The position numbers were made by a program, and so were the translations under genes. From positions 6,572,001-6,636,000 of the forward strand of contig NC_061128.1 of NCBI RefSeq assembly GCF_905220365.1: 64,000 nucleotides of DNA, given 5' to 3'. Position 1 is the first letter of the stretch, and every line of letters begins with the position of its first letter. This DNA comes from Vanessa cardui (taxonomy: Eukaryota; Arthropoda; Insecta; Lepidoptera; Nymphalidae). Positions 38,246 to 50,100 of the stretch are shown here, piece after piece. The notes beneath the pieces are model-generated. The model was not told where the DNA came from, made no database searches, and saw only the letters and a program-made list of their open reading frames with translations.

Positions 38246-39440
38246 TGGGTTTTTGGTAACTAATAGTAGGCATTAGAGCTTAAGTTTGAAATTACATGCC
38301 AATTTAATTAATAGTTTAGCATTTAGGATCGATCAAAGTTACACGATTTTTTCGTTTCGTGCTCCAGGAAAAAAATCAACAGGTTTATCTTAAAATAAGC
38401 ATATATTAAAATTATACATAATTTATTATTTATTATAGCAATATTCCATGTGGGGTTCAATTTGCGCCTTGTATAGTTTTAGGCAATGGGCTGACATGAA
38501 ATACTGTATTGGGTTGCTGAGCACACCGAGCTTTTTTGATGCCAATTTGGCTTTGCCTTCCAATTGACCGCGGAATTGAACGAGGCTCGAAATATCCACG
38601 CCAAGTATTCCGATACTAGCTGTGGTGGCTATTGGAATCTTTTGAAATCGAGGAATGGTAATTTTTTTAGTGGCTAACTTGCCTCTTGTTTAAGTGGACT
38701 AATTTTAGCCGGGGGGTCTGAAGCTACTAAGTGAGCCTAAGGGACTACTAAGTGAGCCTTCCCCGCCATCAGATATTTTAATAGCAAAATAGCAATCATA
38801 TATGGACTAAGATTAGCCGGCCCCAGTTCGAGACTTTATTTAGTGAAGACTCGATTTCAGGCACAAGTTTGTTCTGGTTTTCTCCGACGTTTTCCCGAGA
38901 ATTATTAGCCCGGCCGGTGGAGGAGGTGTCTACAGTACTGTCGACTGCATAGCAGTGAATGTTACAGATTTGCAACAAGTCATTGGTATGCAGAAGAAAC
39001 AGAGTGGGTGATAGAACGCAGCCTTGTGCAATACCCGTATTAACGAATTTTAAATCAGAGCATGCACCATCATGGCCGTAGGCAGGCGGGGGTTTTGGGG
39101 GTTCAAACCCCCCCCGAAATTTTTTCGCTAACCGCTATGGTATTATCAAAAAAATATTTTGCGCTAATTAAACAAACAAAACGTAAGTATTTATCGGTTT
39201 CTTCAGAAAATTAAGCCGTTTGGTCTATATACGACAATAAATCTAACGAAAATGAATCATTTTACGCAAAGACTAGAGGCGATAATAATCATACCCTTAT
39301 TCACATTATATTAAGATACTAATTTTTTATGTAATAATGTTAGTAATTTTAGATACTAAAGAAGATAAATCTTTAACAAAATGCCATTACAGTTTTAGAT
39401 GTGTAAGACAGATTGTAAAATTTCTGATACATTCTATATA

Positions 39441-39821
39441 CAGGGTTATTGGTAATTCGACTTCCAAAAATGAATAAAAAGAAGGAAATTATTGCATATC
39501 AATCATATTTCATACGATCAATAAAATGATCAGAAAGGACGCTGGTGGAAATTCTTAGTCGAACATGAACGAATCCGTGCTAAAGGTCGCTCTTTGTTCT
39601 CTTTTTTTTTTGTTTTAAAACAAAAGAAAAAATAGATTTTAATTGATACTTTTTTTTAAATAAATTTTTGAAGTTGCATTTTTGACAAATTTTGAAAGAA
39701 GCTAAAAAACGTGATAACCCAAAATTGGTTCACTTTTGGATGATGCATATGGGGGTTAAAATTATTGCAAATAGTCACCCCTATCACCTAACGGATATAC
39801 GTCGAATTTCAAATAACCCCG
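39441..39821 (+). mobile_element. MITE inside composite copy A
   Basis: Starts CAGGGTTATTGGTAATTCGAC and ends GTCGAATTTCAAATAACCCCG, flanked by TATA on both sides. The corresponding position in copy B (near 42010-42050) has no such insert, so the empty site is visible in the same window. The ends resemble those of the Tc1/mariner-like element at 55972 (CAGGGTTAC). Confidence 0.75.
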
Positions 39822-39874
39822 TATATTTTATTGAGAATATTCATACTATATTATAAAAAAACGGATAGTCGACG

Positions 39875-41374
39875 CTTTTTACCGAGTAGTCGCCGACTCC
39901 AGCCGAACACCTGGAAGAATACTTTGGTGCATCCTATCCCTAAACAGAGCAACCGCCCAGACCCGTCCAATTATAGGCCTTTAGCCATCACCTCCTTGCT
40001 CTCCATGGTAATGGAGTCCCTTATTAACCGCCAGATCCTGCGGTATCTAGAGGAGAACCAGCCGATTAGCGACCGCCAGTACGGTTTCCGTCGGGGTCGG
40101 TCGGCCGGTGATCTTCTAGTTTGCCTTACTCATAGATGGGCTGAAGCAGTTGAGAGCAAGGGTGAGGCATTAGCAGCCAGCTTGGACATAGCGAAGGCCT
40201 TCGATCGCGTGTGGCAGAAATCGCTACTTTCAAAGCTTCCTTTCTGTGGGCTTCCCGGAAAATTATGCAATTGGATTACAAGCTTTTTTGCTCTGACTTA
40301 AAATTCGCCAATGCTGGTGTACCACAAGGCTGCGTTCTATCACCCACTCTGTTTCTTCTGCATATCAATGATTTGTTGCAAATCAGGAACATTTACTGCT
40401 ATGCAGACGACAGTACTGTAGACACCTCGTACACCGGCCGGGCTAATTTTTCTCGGGAAAACGTCGGAGGAAACGGGAACGAACTTGTGTCCGAAATCGA
40501 GTCTTCATAAAACAAAGTCTCGAATTGGGGCCGGATAAACTTAGTTCATATATGATTGCTATTTTGCTACTAAAATATCTGATGGCGGGGAAGTAATCTC
40601 CCTTAGGGACTGCCCTTAGGCTCACTTAGTAGTTTCGGACCCCCCGGCTAAAATTAGTCCACTTCAACCCCAAAAAGAGGCAAGTTTGCGCGTTAGCCGC
40701 TAAAAAAATTACCATTTCTCGTGTCTCCACGATTTCAGAAGATTCCAATAGCCGCTACAACTAGTATTGGAATACTTGACGTGGATATTGCGAGCCTCGT
40801 TCAGTTCCGCGGTCAATTGGAACGCAAAGCTAAATTAGCATCAAAAAAGCTCGGTGTGCTCAGCAAGCCAAGACAGTATTTCACGCAAGCCCATCGCCCA
40901 AAACTATACAAGGCGCAAATTGAACCCAACATGGAATATTGCTCACATCTCAAGGCGGGTGCTCCCCAATACCAGCTCCTTCCATTTGTCCGTATCCAAC
41001 GCAGAGCGGCTCGAACTATCGACGATCAAGCCCTTTTCGACCTGCTTGATCCTTTGGCTTTGCGTAGAGATGTTACATCGCTCTGCATCTTATACCGAAT
41101 ATTTCACGAAAAATGTTCCGAGGCATTGTTCGGCTTAATCCCGGCTGCTGAATTTCACCTTCTGACATCTCGTCAAAATTCAATGTTTCACCCGCACCAC
41201 CTTAATGTTCAAAAATCCACAACAGCACGATTTTTAAGACATTTTTTACCTTGCACAACCACTCTGTTGAACCAGCTTTCGCCGACGCTTTTTCCGAACC
41301 GATACTACTTCGGAACCTTAAAAAGAAGAGCGTACTCCTTCCTTAAAGGCCGGCAACGCACCTGCAAGCCCTGA
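39875..41374 (+). pseudogene. Non-LTR (jockey/CR1-type) reverse transcriptase remnant
   Basis: Frame-broken RT in three blocks: about 39875-40301, 40292-40510 (shifted frame) and 40721-41374 (same frame after a stop). Visible are VHPIPK and DPSNYRPLAITSLLS at the start, RQYGFRRGRSAGDLLV, motif A LDIAKAFDRVW, motif B GVPQGCVLSPTLFLLHIND, motif C CYADDSTVDT with intact catalytic YADD, and a thumb or C-terminal region with LASKKLGVLSK, YKAQIEPNMEYCSHL, RIQRRAARTIDD and a final FLKGRQRTC. The endonuclease and ORF1 are absent, consistent with 5' truncation. Frameshift and stop codons make it non-functional. It is the cargo of composite copy A. Confidence 0.85.
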
Positions 41375-41830
41375 GCTCTGTGAGCCCTGTGAGCCTCATG
41401 CTCGTTTGCCTCTTATAACATAAAATAAGTCGTTGGTTGTCTTTTAAATAAATGTGTATAATTTTAATAATATATTTATGCTAATTATAGAATAAACCTG
41501 TTGCTCTTTTTTCCTGGAGCACGAACCCCACCCGAAATGAAATCCTGGCTACGGCCCTGTGCACCATATATAACGACTTTAATGTTCCAACTTCCGATCT
41601 GCCAAAAAACTGGTGATCCAATTGCATAATTACCCGGGAAGCCCGTAGGGAGCTTCGAAAGAAGCGCTTTGTGCCAAACGCTATCGAAGGCCTTCGCTAT
41701 GTCCAGACATGATGACATATAATCATATGACAGGTAATCTAGAAGATCGACGGCTGCACGACCCCGACAAAAACAAAACATGGAGGTGATTGGCCTATAA
41801 TTGGACGGGTCTGGGTGGTTGCTCTTTTTG

Positions 41831-41906
41831 GGTAGCTTCACTTAATTTTAAAAATTCAAAAGTGCTAGTAAAAGCCCACTTGAATAAAGTTAATTTTGAT
41901 TTTGAT
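41831..41906 (-). repeat. Dispersed repeat family C fragment (copy 4)
   Basis: Complement reads CTTTATTCAAGTGGGCTTT and CACTTTTGAAT, as in 3501-3665. It interrupts the RT of composite copy B between CATCCTATCCCTAA and the AAGAGCAACC segment. Confidence 0.65.
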
Positions 41907-42423
41907 TTAGGGATAGGATGCACCAAAGCAGTCTTCCGGAGACCGGCTGCTTTCGTAGTCAGCAACTATTCGGTAAAGAGCGCCAACTATTTCTTTATTA
42001 TATGGTATGTATGTTCTCTATATAATGTATATATGAAATGTATCATTTTACAATCTGTCTTACACATTTCAAAATTTAATGGCTTATTACACTTATTTTA
42101 CACTCTGTAAAAGGTTTATCCTCTTTAGTATCTAAAATTACTAACATGACATTATGACATCAAAAAATAGTATCTTAATAAAATGTGAATAACGGTATGA
42201 TTACTACTGCCTCTAGTATTTGCGTAAAATGATTCATTTTGTTTAGATTTATTGTCGTATCTAGACTAAACGGCTTAATTTTCTGAAGAAACCAATAAAT
42301 ACCTACGTTATGTTTATTTAATTAGCGCAAAATATTTTTTTGATAATACGATATCGGTTAGCGAAAAAATTTAGGGGGTGGGGGGTTTGAACCCCCAAAA
42401 CCCCCGCCTACCTACGGCCATGA

Positions 42424-42572
42424 CAGCCTATAAATTTGCCACTGCTAGCCAACGGCTGGCTGGCGTTATCCCTTTCAGGAGAACGTTTAGAACATATTCC
42501 ACCACGCTGATTCAATGCTGGTTGGTGGAATACACATGTGGCAGAAATTCTATGAAATTAGACGCATGCATT
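42424..42572 (-). repeat. Truncated SINE family A
   Basis: Minus-sense partial copy, running from ACAGCCTATAAATTTGCCA to ATTCTATGAAATTAGACGC and lacking the tRNA-like head. It starts directly at the end of composite copy B. Confidence 0.75.
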
Positions 42573-44137
42573 ATTCAATACCTTAAATATATTGTGCATT
42601 TAACATGGATCAATGTTTAATTTAAATGTAATCCTGTACTACATGGAATTTCAATGAATATCATCGAAAATCATCATCATCATCAGATCAAAGGCTGGGA
42701 CATAGCGGTTTCTATTGTCTAATGACAAAAAAGCTGTGAAAGTTGCAAGACATTCTACAGTATATTATTTAGTATCAGCATTGCACGTGCAAAGCCAGGG
42801 CGGGTCGTTAGTTATGTATAAATAAAGATTTGTCTTTCCTAATATCTCCTGTTAAGAGATTACTAAGCCGAGTCCATATTTTTTATACCTTTAGTTAGCT
42901 TATATCGTAGTGATTGATGTAATTCTTTATGTTATGTGCATTTTGAAAGATTCAATGCATTTTATCAGCATGCAAAATGGTTATTATTGATTATTTCATG
43001 AAAAATAAAGTGTATGAATATAAATATAAAAAATTAACACACATCAAAAAATTAAATACATATTTTTATTAAAAATATTATAATTAACTTGTCACAGTTA
43101 CAGTAGTCAATAAGGCACTTCAAATTGTAAAATGTTAAGTATTCAAATGAAAGGTTTACATGAAATTGAAATAATAAAGTATTGAAATATATAAAATAAT
43201 CAATTTTCATATTGTGAGAATATTAAATATTTTAATGAATAACACATTTACTTCTAACTAATATATAATGTCAAAGACTGAGTTCACAATAGGAAACATA
43301 TATTTCCAATGGTTTTTGTGTTCATTGTTTGGAATAAGAATTAGATTTAAAGGACTAGTAGATCTGTTCTTCAATGCTATAGTAAAGTACCCACTTAGTA
43401 CTTTACTTAGTAATGTAAAGGAAAATGTTGTGATTGCTGACAAAGCAATTATTTCATTTTGGTTTGGTCATTCTGTTTATAACTTTATAAAACTACTACT
43501 TATTTAATAACAGCACATATAATTGTAAAATATAGTTTCAAAATGCATCGAAAATGCAATAAGTATCATATTTGTTTTTTTTTTATGATCAAAAACCATT
43601 CGAACAAATATAGAATATAATTTTTAATATCAATATAAACTTAATGAAGTCTATTTACAAAATGTTTTGGTCGACTTATAAAAATAAAAAATTAAATGAA
43701 CTTTATGTTCAATATGCAATTCACTGCTATATAGAAATAGAATTTTTTTTACGGTTTACCTTGATAGGTAATTTATCGTGTGAAGTAATTTATCGGGGAT
43801 AGATGATAATCAACTTAAACAGTGGATGGTGATTTTGGTTCATTAGCATAGTTTAGTCTTTGCAAATTAAATTACCAAATATGTGACGTAGTTCAATGAT
43901 GCAAAAAATAAACAATGACATTCTGAACAAAATTGCTACTTACATTGGTTGCTGTAAAACAGCAATTACATTACAGAAAATATGAACGAATAACACTACA
44001 AGCATATCCTCTACTTAAAAATGTAAATATTATACAATATTATCTATTTGTTATAAATAACTTATTTAATTATTGCTAATACAAAATCTTTGAAAATTTT
44101 AATAGTATGATGGTAGTCAACTCTTCAATTCCTACAC
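42573..44137. other. Intergenic AT-rich stretch
   Basis: No gene recognised. Two overlapping short open frames on opposite strands (43258-43507) have no known motif and are not supported as genes. Kermit reads toward this stretch from the right. Confidence 0.5.
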
Positions 44138-44153
44138 TTTATTTTAAAGTCCT

Positions 44154-47100
44154 TTAGAGTCTTCCAGATCTAACGTCAGTGATGACGCCCCATAGTTCTA
44201 TTATAAATTCATCTGTAAACCCAAATTCCTGTAGATCACTATTGTCAATAGCTTCGGCAAGTTGCATTGAATTCATTTTCTTATCAGCGAGATCCCACAT
44301 TTGAGTTGCTAATTCTGTGTCATTTATTCCCATAAATGATTCAAGGAGAGAGTTTATTTTATCTATGCCCGCTTGTGATTTCTCGTCGTGCTGAAATAAA
44401 ATAATATGAATGTTGAATTAATTACATATCATGTACAAATAGTAATATAATCTGTTTTATTAACGTAGTATGTTTGTTCATTCACTTTATCTTGGGTAAA
44501 CAAGATTGGAAATTTTTACCCTGGAATGCAACGTATAATTGTTGGGTCTAGATAAAAGTCACATGAATAGTTTATACTTATTCAGCTTAAACAATTAATT
44601 TAGGTTAAGTATTATTATTAGTATTAAGATACAGTATCAATAACTCATTTGAAAAATAATAGTAATTTACTAATTTGTTCACGAGGGCATGAGACACCTT
44701 GGGCGAATATATTTTTACATCGATTTCGATCACAGCGGCAATAGGCTATTTGACTGGTTTTTAAAATCCATTTTATATTATTTAGTAGAAGTTAAGGAAC
44801 CCAGTAAAAGTTGTGTTTTTTATTTCTAGTACATATTTGCTGAAAAATATCATATTAAAAATTCCATATTTAAAAAACGCTACTTGGACAATATGGCGCT
44901 GCATATGGGATATGCGCATATGGGATCGTTGGCATCACTTTCCTGTGGTACATATAGTAGAAAAGCAAAGTTTACAAGAAAGTGACTTTATCATAAGCCC
45001 GGCCAATCAGGAGCGTTTTGTGTCACGTGACAGACGTTTGAAAAATGCATTTTTATTTATGGATTTTTGAATAAATTAAGTATTATTTTCAAGTTTCGTT
45101 AGTAAATAACCATTTTTAAACTCATAATATACACTGATTACAATAATTCACAATTTATTTTTCGCATTGTCAAATAGCCTATTCTCGGCGAAGTATAGGA
45201 AGCGTTGGAGATATTATCTATCATTCTGATAATAAACTAATTCATCGAGTGATTGAATGACTAACATTTATACCCATTTTAATTAGTTTCACAAGATATT
45301 AAATAATATGCAAAATGTTTCGTCTTACCTCATTTTCTATCGTGGCTTGGCCGTTTGCTTTAAATCTAAGCGTTTCTTTGCCTGATCCATAATTTTGTTT
45401 TTTACCAGACCTAGCGCTGCCACTCTTAGGGCCAATGCTTCCAAAACCACTTTTCAATGGCTCCACAAGTCTTATAGTAAATGTAGTACCCTTGGGTATA
45501 TCTTTCAGGAGTTTAGCCACCTCATAATGTCTTTTACCGACCATGTTCTCCTCATTTAGTCGTTCAATGTGATCACCAACCTGAAGAATAATAAAAGAGA
45601 ACAGTTTAATACGATAACTGTTTACTTCCTCTTGCTAAAGAGGCGAATGGCCTCCCGTTAAATATAGGGCAGTTTAGTCGATTGACACGCTTCTTTCATA
45701 ACCAATAAAGATGAAATGAACATGAGCACTTATTACTTTTACGATTAATGTGGCATCCCGTGAGCATTCTAGATAAAAAAATAATATTGAATTTAATGGA
45801 ACAATACAATTTTATGTTGTAATTTTGTAGTACCATGTCCTGTCATTTTCTATTTAAAAATAAACTAAAACTACTATACTAAACAAAAATTCGAAAACTT
45901 GACCTTGAAAATCAACTTCGTGGTTACTTTCACTATCGTATACGTGACCATGCGAGAGACGAGAGATAGCGCTCTAAAATAAAATGATAAGAGTTTTTGG
46001 GACCTACACGAGATAACTTAATTAAATATTCGATGAATTATAGTTACTATAATAATATAACTTATGAAAATATGCATTCACCAATGCAGTTATTATATAA
46101 ACTATTATGTATTAACTATAGTATAGTTATGTAAACCATTGTAATATTCAGATGATTCATTTCAAAAGAATATAGGAACTCATAATTAAGTTTTATTATT
46201 GCATAGCAATGTCTTTAACTTTCTTTATAAGGAAATGACTTATGTCTAATGGCCATTTTTATATTTCTTTCTATAGATAATTATAATAATTCTATGTTAC
46301 CTCTATATGAGGAATTCTTGCAACAATAGATCCTTCCTTTATTCGCTTTATGAAGGCATATCCTGCTCCGTTGTCAGTAATCGTTAAGCCGAGTGCGTCT
46401 TCAGTTTTAACTATTTCTATTTCCTTCGGCCGACCTTTTCTGTGTGCGAATATGAAATCTTCTAATCCTATTTGTCCCCCAAGTAACTTCTTCATATCCA
46501 CTTTGTGTGTATTTAGAGTGCAAAATAAAATCTGAAACCATAAAAAGAATAATAAATGTTTGTTTCCTTTTAAGCCAATTAGGTCAGGACATACTATTTA
46601 ACACGCCTAGGTGTAGCGTGGTCGTTGATAATTAAGCACATTTCTTATATTGGCTTTTCTTGAAAATTTCACTGGCGTTAATGACGCAAATCCAACATAG
46701 CTATACATTATTTTGGTCATTTATAAATTGAATTGCCAGAAAAAATTACAAAACATGATGAGGCCTGCTTTATAGATTGATTTAGATATACGACGTAAGT
46801 ATTAGAATTATATAGCGTTGCTTAGTCTATACAGTAATCTTTTTGTGACAACCTTTGTGAATGAGATATAACTAAATATAATAATAGGTTTTTAACTATA
46901 CCTACTATTAAATAATACCAGATTTTTATATTGATATCAAATGCCTCTTTGTAAATTGGGCCAAGACCCAATTTGAGACCCCATTGAAGAACTCGTTATA
47001 AAATAGACTACAACTAAAAAGCAAAAGGATTTTATTGAAAACTTAATAACTAAAAATCGCGATTTAAGAATCGGAAAACACTTCAGTTGGTTCAGTAATT

Positions 47101-50100
47101 AGTTATAATTTATACAAAATAAGAAATGACTGAAAGATAAATGTGGCTTGCTAACGCTTATTCATAAATCGAAAAATACGATTTGCTTCTTGCTTGTTTT
47201 CTTTGGTAATGGAAACTCCATATCCATTACCGAATTTCTTAGACTTCAAAGCAAAACTTCGCAGAAAAGGTCATTATATAGTGCATAAGTATAGACAATC
47301 CTTTATTCAAATAGTCCGAAATGGTGTCAACACAACCAACTTTAAAAGAACCATTGAGAAATTCTTGACAGAAGATCAATTTTAATATAAGTTTATATTG
47401 GCCCAATTAGTAATTTGAAAATGATATAAGCTTAGAGAGAATGAGAAAGACATTTTTTCACATACAGATTTCACATAACACAATGGATATTATGTCAACA
47501 TCAACATCATGATATTTAGGCTAAATATACTATTGACATAAGCTTAGCAGAATAACTTTCGTTTGAAAGTCTACTCATAATTAATTATATAAATATTTGG
47601 TAACAAATGTAAGTTAATTTTCAAATTAATATTCTTGGCAGTTTAAATAATAATACTCAGTTTGATGCTACAATATTTAAATATGATATTACCACAGTTT
47701 TATGTAAAATATATTATGCGTAAATATGATATTAAAACAATTCTGATATTAAAACTTTTCACACCGACTAGCATCTGGTCTAACGAAAGTTAATAAAGTC
47801 GTATTAGGTCAAGGTTGTGAGCGATTCAGCCAAAATGTTTCTTTAAGAATACAATATTAATGAACAACAGATAATTTCTGTAAATAGTAATTATATTTCA
47901 AACACTGAAATCGAAATTTTATAAAACGTTGTGTTATTTGACTCATGACTCAAAATCATGACTCACTAAACTTTCAGTCATATTTAATTAAAATTTCAAA
48001 AACTCCGTTCGTTGGTTTTTTAGTGTTTGAGTCAAGATAAAATGCAAAAATGTGTCGCATTTACGAATAAAGGATGGCTTATATTAAGTTAATTATATTC
48101 AAAACGTTCTTCAGAGAATTGAAATGAAAAAATAATGCTATTCATTGAGTTTTCAAGATTTACCGTTGACTTAAAGACTAACTGACGTCAAAAGATATAA
48201 TAACTACGTCGGAAATTTGCGAAGAATGTCATCTTGCCATTTGTACATTTTTTTAGCACATCAGCACTGTGACCTTATACATGTTGGGAAAATAATTTCA
48301 GCTTAGAGAATCGCGATTTCTGTCTTTGAAATAACGGTTTGCTTGCTTGCTCCGCTTCACGTTTTAGATGTGCAATATGCAATGCTTTCGGATTTCATAT
48401 GGACATTAGCTAATATATTTTAAAATTACTCCCTAAAATGTCATGCGCACATTTAGAAAAATTTAAATAAAAAAACATTATCTCATAATATACGTCGTAT
48501 AGCCACCTCATTACGACGATTATAAATGGTACCTTTTGACAGCCTTTATCTATAGATTATGTTTAAAGTTTTCATACTTCAGCTAATATGTTCATACGAT
48601 AACAATATCTTGGTATTTAAAAGATCATAGATAAGTTCGATTTAATTGAAGAAAATTAGACATTGAATACATATTGAGCAATTAATTTAAGTATGCAGAC
48701 TTTTTAAAACAAAAATACGTTTACTTTCGAACTAAATTAATATAGCTCGTATAGCTATACGTTAGATGGTTAAAAGTGTTATACAACAACATATTAAGTA
48801 ATGTACATTACAAATTATACTTTAAGGTATTCTAAATTAGATTATATTTTATTATATTAGGTATTCTAAATATTTAAATCAATTTATAAACCTTGCATCA
48901 TTATTATAAATGGTTACTCCTTTTATATTTATTTCAAGACGCACCCCGATGTTATTTATATAAAAGGTAGATTTAAAGGTATAGTCTTTATTTAAATAAT
49001 ACTTTGAAATTCAAAACTGAATAAACAAATCGACGTACACCGAAAATGACAAACCGGAACTAGAGCTTGTTAACCTCATGTACCAGAATAATATTACGTG
49101 TACAATGTACTTACATGTTTATGAATAAATTATGTCCATAAATATGCACTAATTGTCAAATAAGTACATATAGAAAAATTAAAAACGTATACGTTAGAAA
49201 CTTATTATTTCTACGGCATGCATGTGTTTCAAAACATGTGAGATCTAAGTTAGTCGTTTATAAGCATTAAAATTTCAGGCATCGATAAGAAAATGAAATG
49301 TCGTAACACTCGGAATACTTAACTAACTTTCGACTTTCGGTAAACACGACTGCATCGCATTGTATAGTAAATTCTGATATTCGCTTAGTCGACCATCCGG
49401 TCCTTGACCCACGAGCAGTGGGTCATCACACAGTCATAGACAGTAGAACGCTTTCAATTTGAATTAAAATGAACTCTATTCGTAAACCAGTATTTCGTAT
49501 TTCTATCATTTCATTGTTTATATTTTCACAGACTAATTAATCCGTTAATCAGATGGTGTTGCTATAATTTTTAATACTATTAAGAATATTGTGCGCATTT
49601 AGACATATTAATGTAACAGTAGTGCCGTAACACACGAGAGGCTGCCGGCTGCGCCCGTGGGCCATTCTACTTCCTGGCCGCCCAGCCGTGCGTGCTTCCG
49701 CAATGACAGTTTTGAACTAATTATATAAACATGCAATAATAAAACACAGCGATAACTTTCCGATTTTTATAACGCAATAAACTAAAATGTTAAAGTCGCA
49801 ACACGATATATCATTTACACTTGTAAAATATTAAGTTACCAAAGCCTTTCGGGTGCATGTTACCGGGCACTTGATCGGTTTCCATTTGCATTGGGGTATT
49901 GTCACTATACAGATTATACCTACATAAAAAAATAACTTATCGCATATTATAATAAAAACTCAACCTTATTTAGTGTTTTCATTAAGCGTGAAATATCAAG
50001 AAATCGCTGAAATATTTTCGCCAGTGACCTTTACTGGCTAACCGTCACGGTCGTCTATTGTCCTATTAATTACTAACTGCTGCGTTCGACTTCGTTTCGA

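Larger units (their letters stand above)
39071..41559 (+). mobile_element. Composite hAT-ended element carrying LINE RT, copy A
   Basis: Left end CATGGCCGTAGGCAGG and right-end complement CAGGGCCGTAGCCAGG form an imperfect terminal inverted repeat (14 of 16). A perfect 8-bp target-site duplication TGCACCAT flanks it (39063-39070, 41560-41567), a hAT hallmark. About 380 bp of noncoding left-end sequence is followed by a MITE (39441-39821), then a non-LTR reverse transcriptase remnant, then an AT-rich tail and the right end. No hAT transposase was seen, so it would need transposase in trans. It sits inside a related element, copy B. Confidence 0.75.
38355..42423 (-). mobile_element. Composite hAT-ended element carrying LINE RT, copy B (interrupted)
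   Basis: Minus-strand element in two parts, 42423-41560 and 39070-38355, interrupted by copy A. The 5' end, read on the minus strand, is CATGGCCGTAGGTAGG followed by about 370 bp closely matching the left end of copy A. RT sequence follows: VHPIP region disrupted, then SLDIAKAFDSVW-like and GNYAIG. After the interruption come the motif B region, a mutated motif C (YAVDSTVDT) and part of the thumb. A deletion of roughly 500 bp then leads to the AT-rich tail and TTTCCTGGAGCACGAA near 38360. The right terminal repeat is lost. A family C repeat (41831-41906) is inserted within the RT region. The RT is a pseudogene with stops and shifts. Confidence 0.7.

Noticed and set aside
43258..43507. Opposed frames of 61 and 79 codons
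   Set aside because: They overlap on opposite strands, have no known domain, and lie in an intergenic AT-rich stretch.
47194..47385. 63-codon frame ending in a FKRTIEKFL-type motif
   Set aside because: It may be the last remnant of a LINE ORF2, but the similarity is too slight to annotate.
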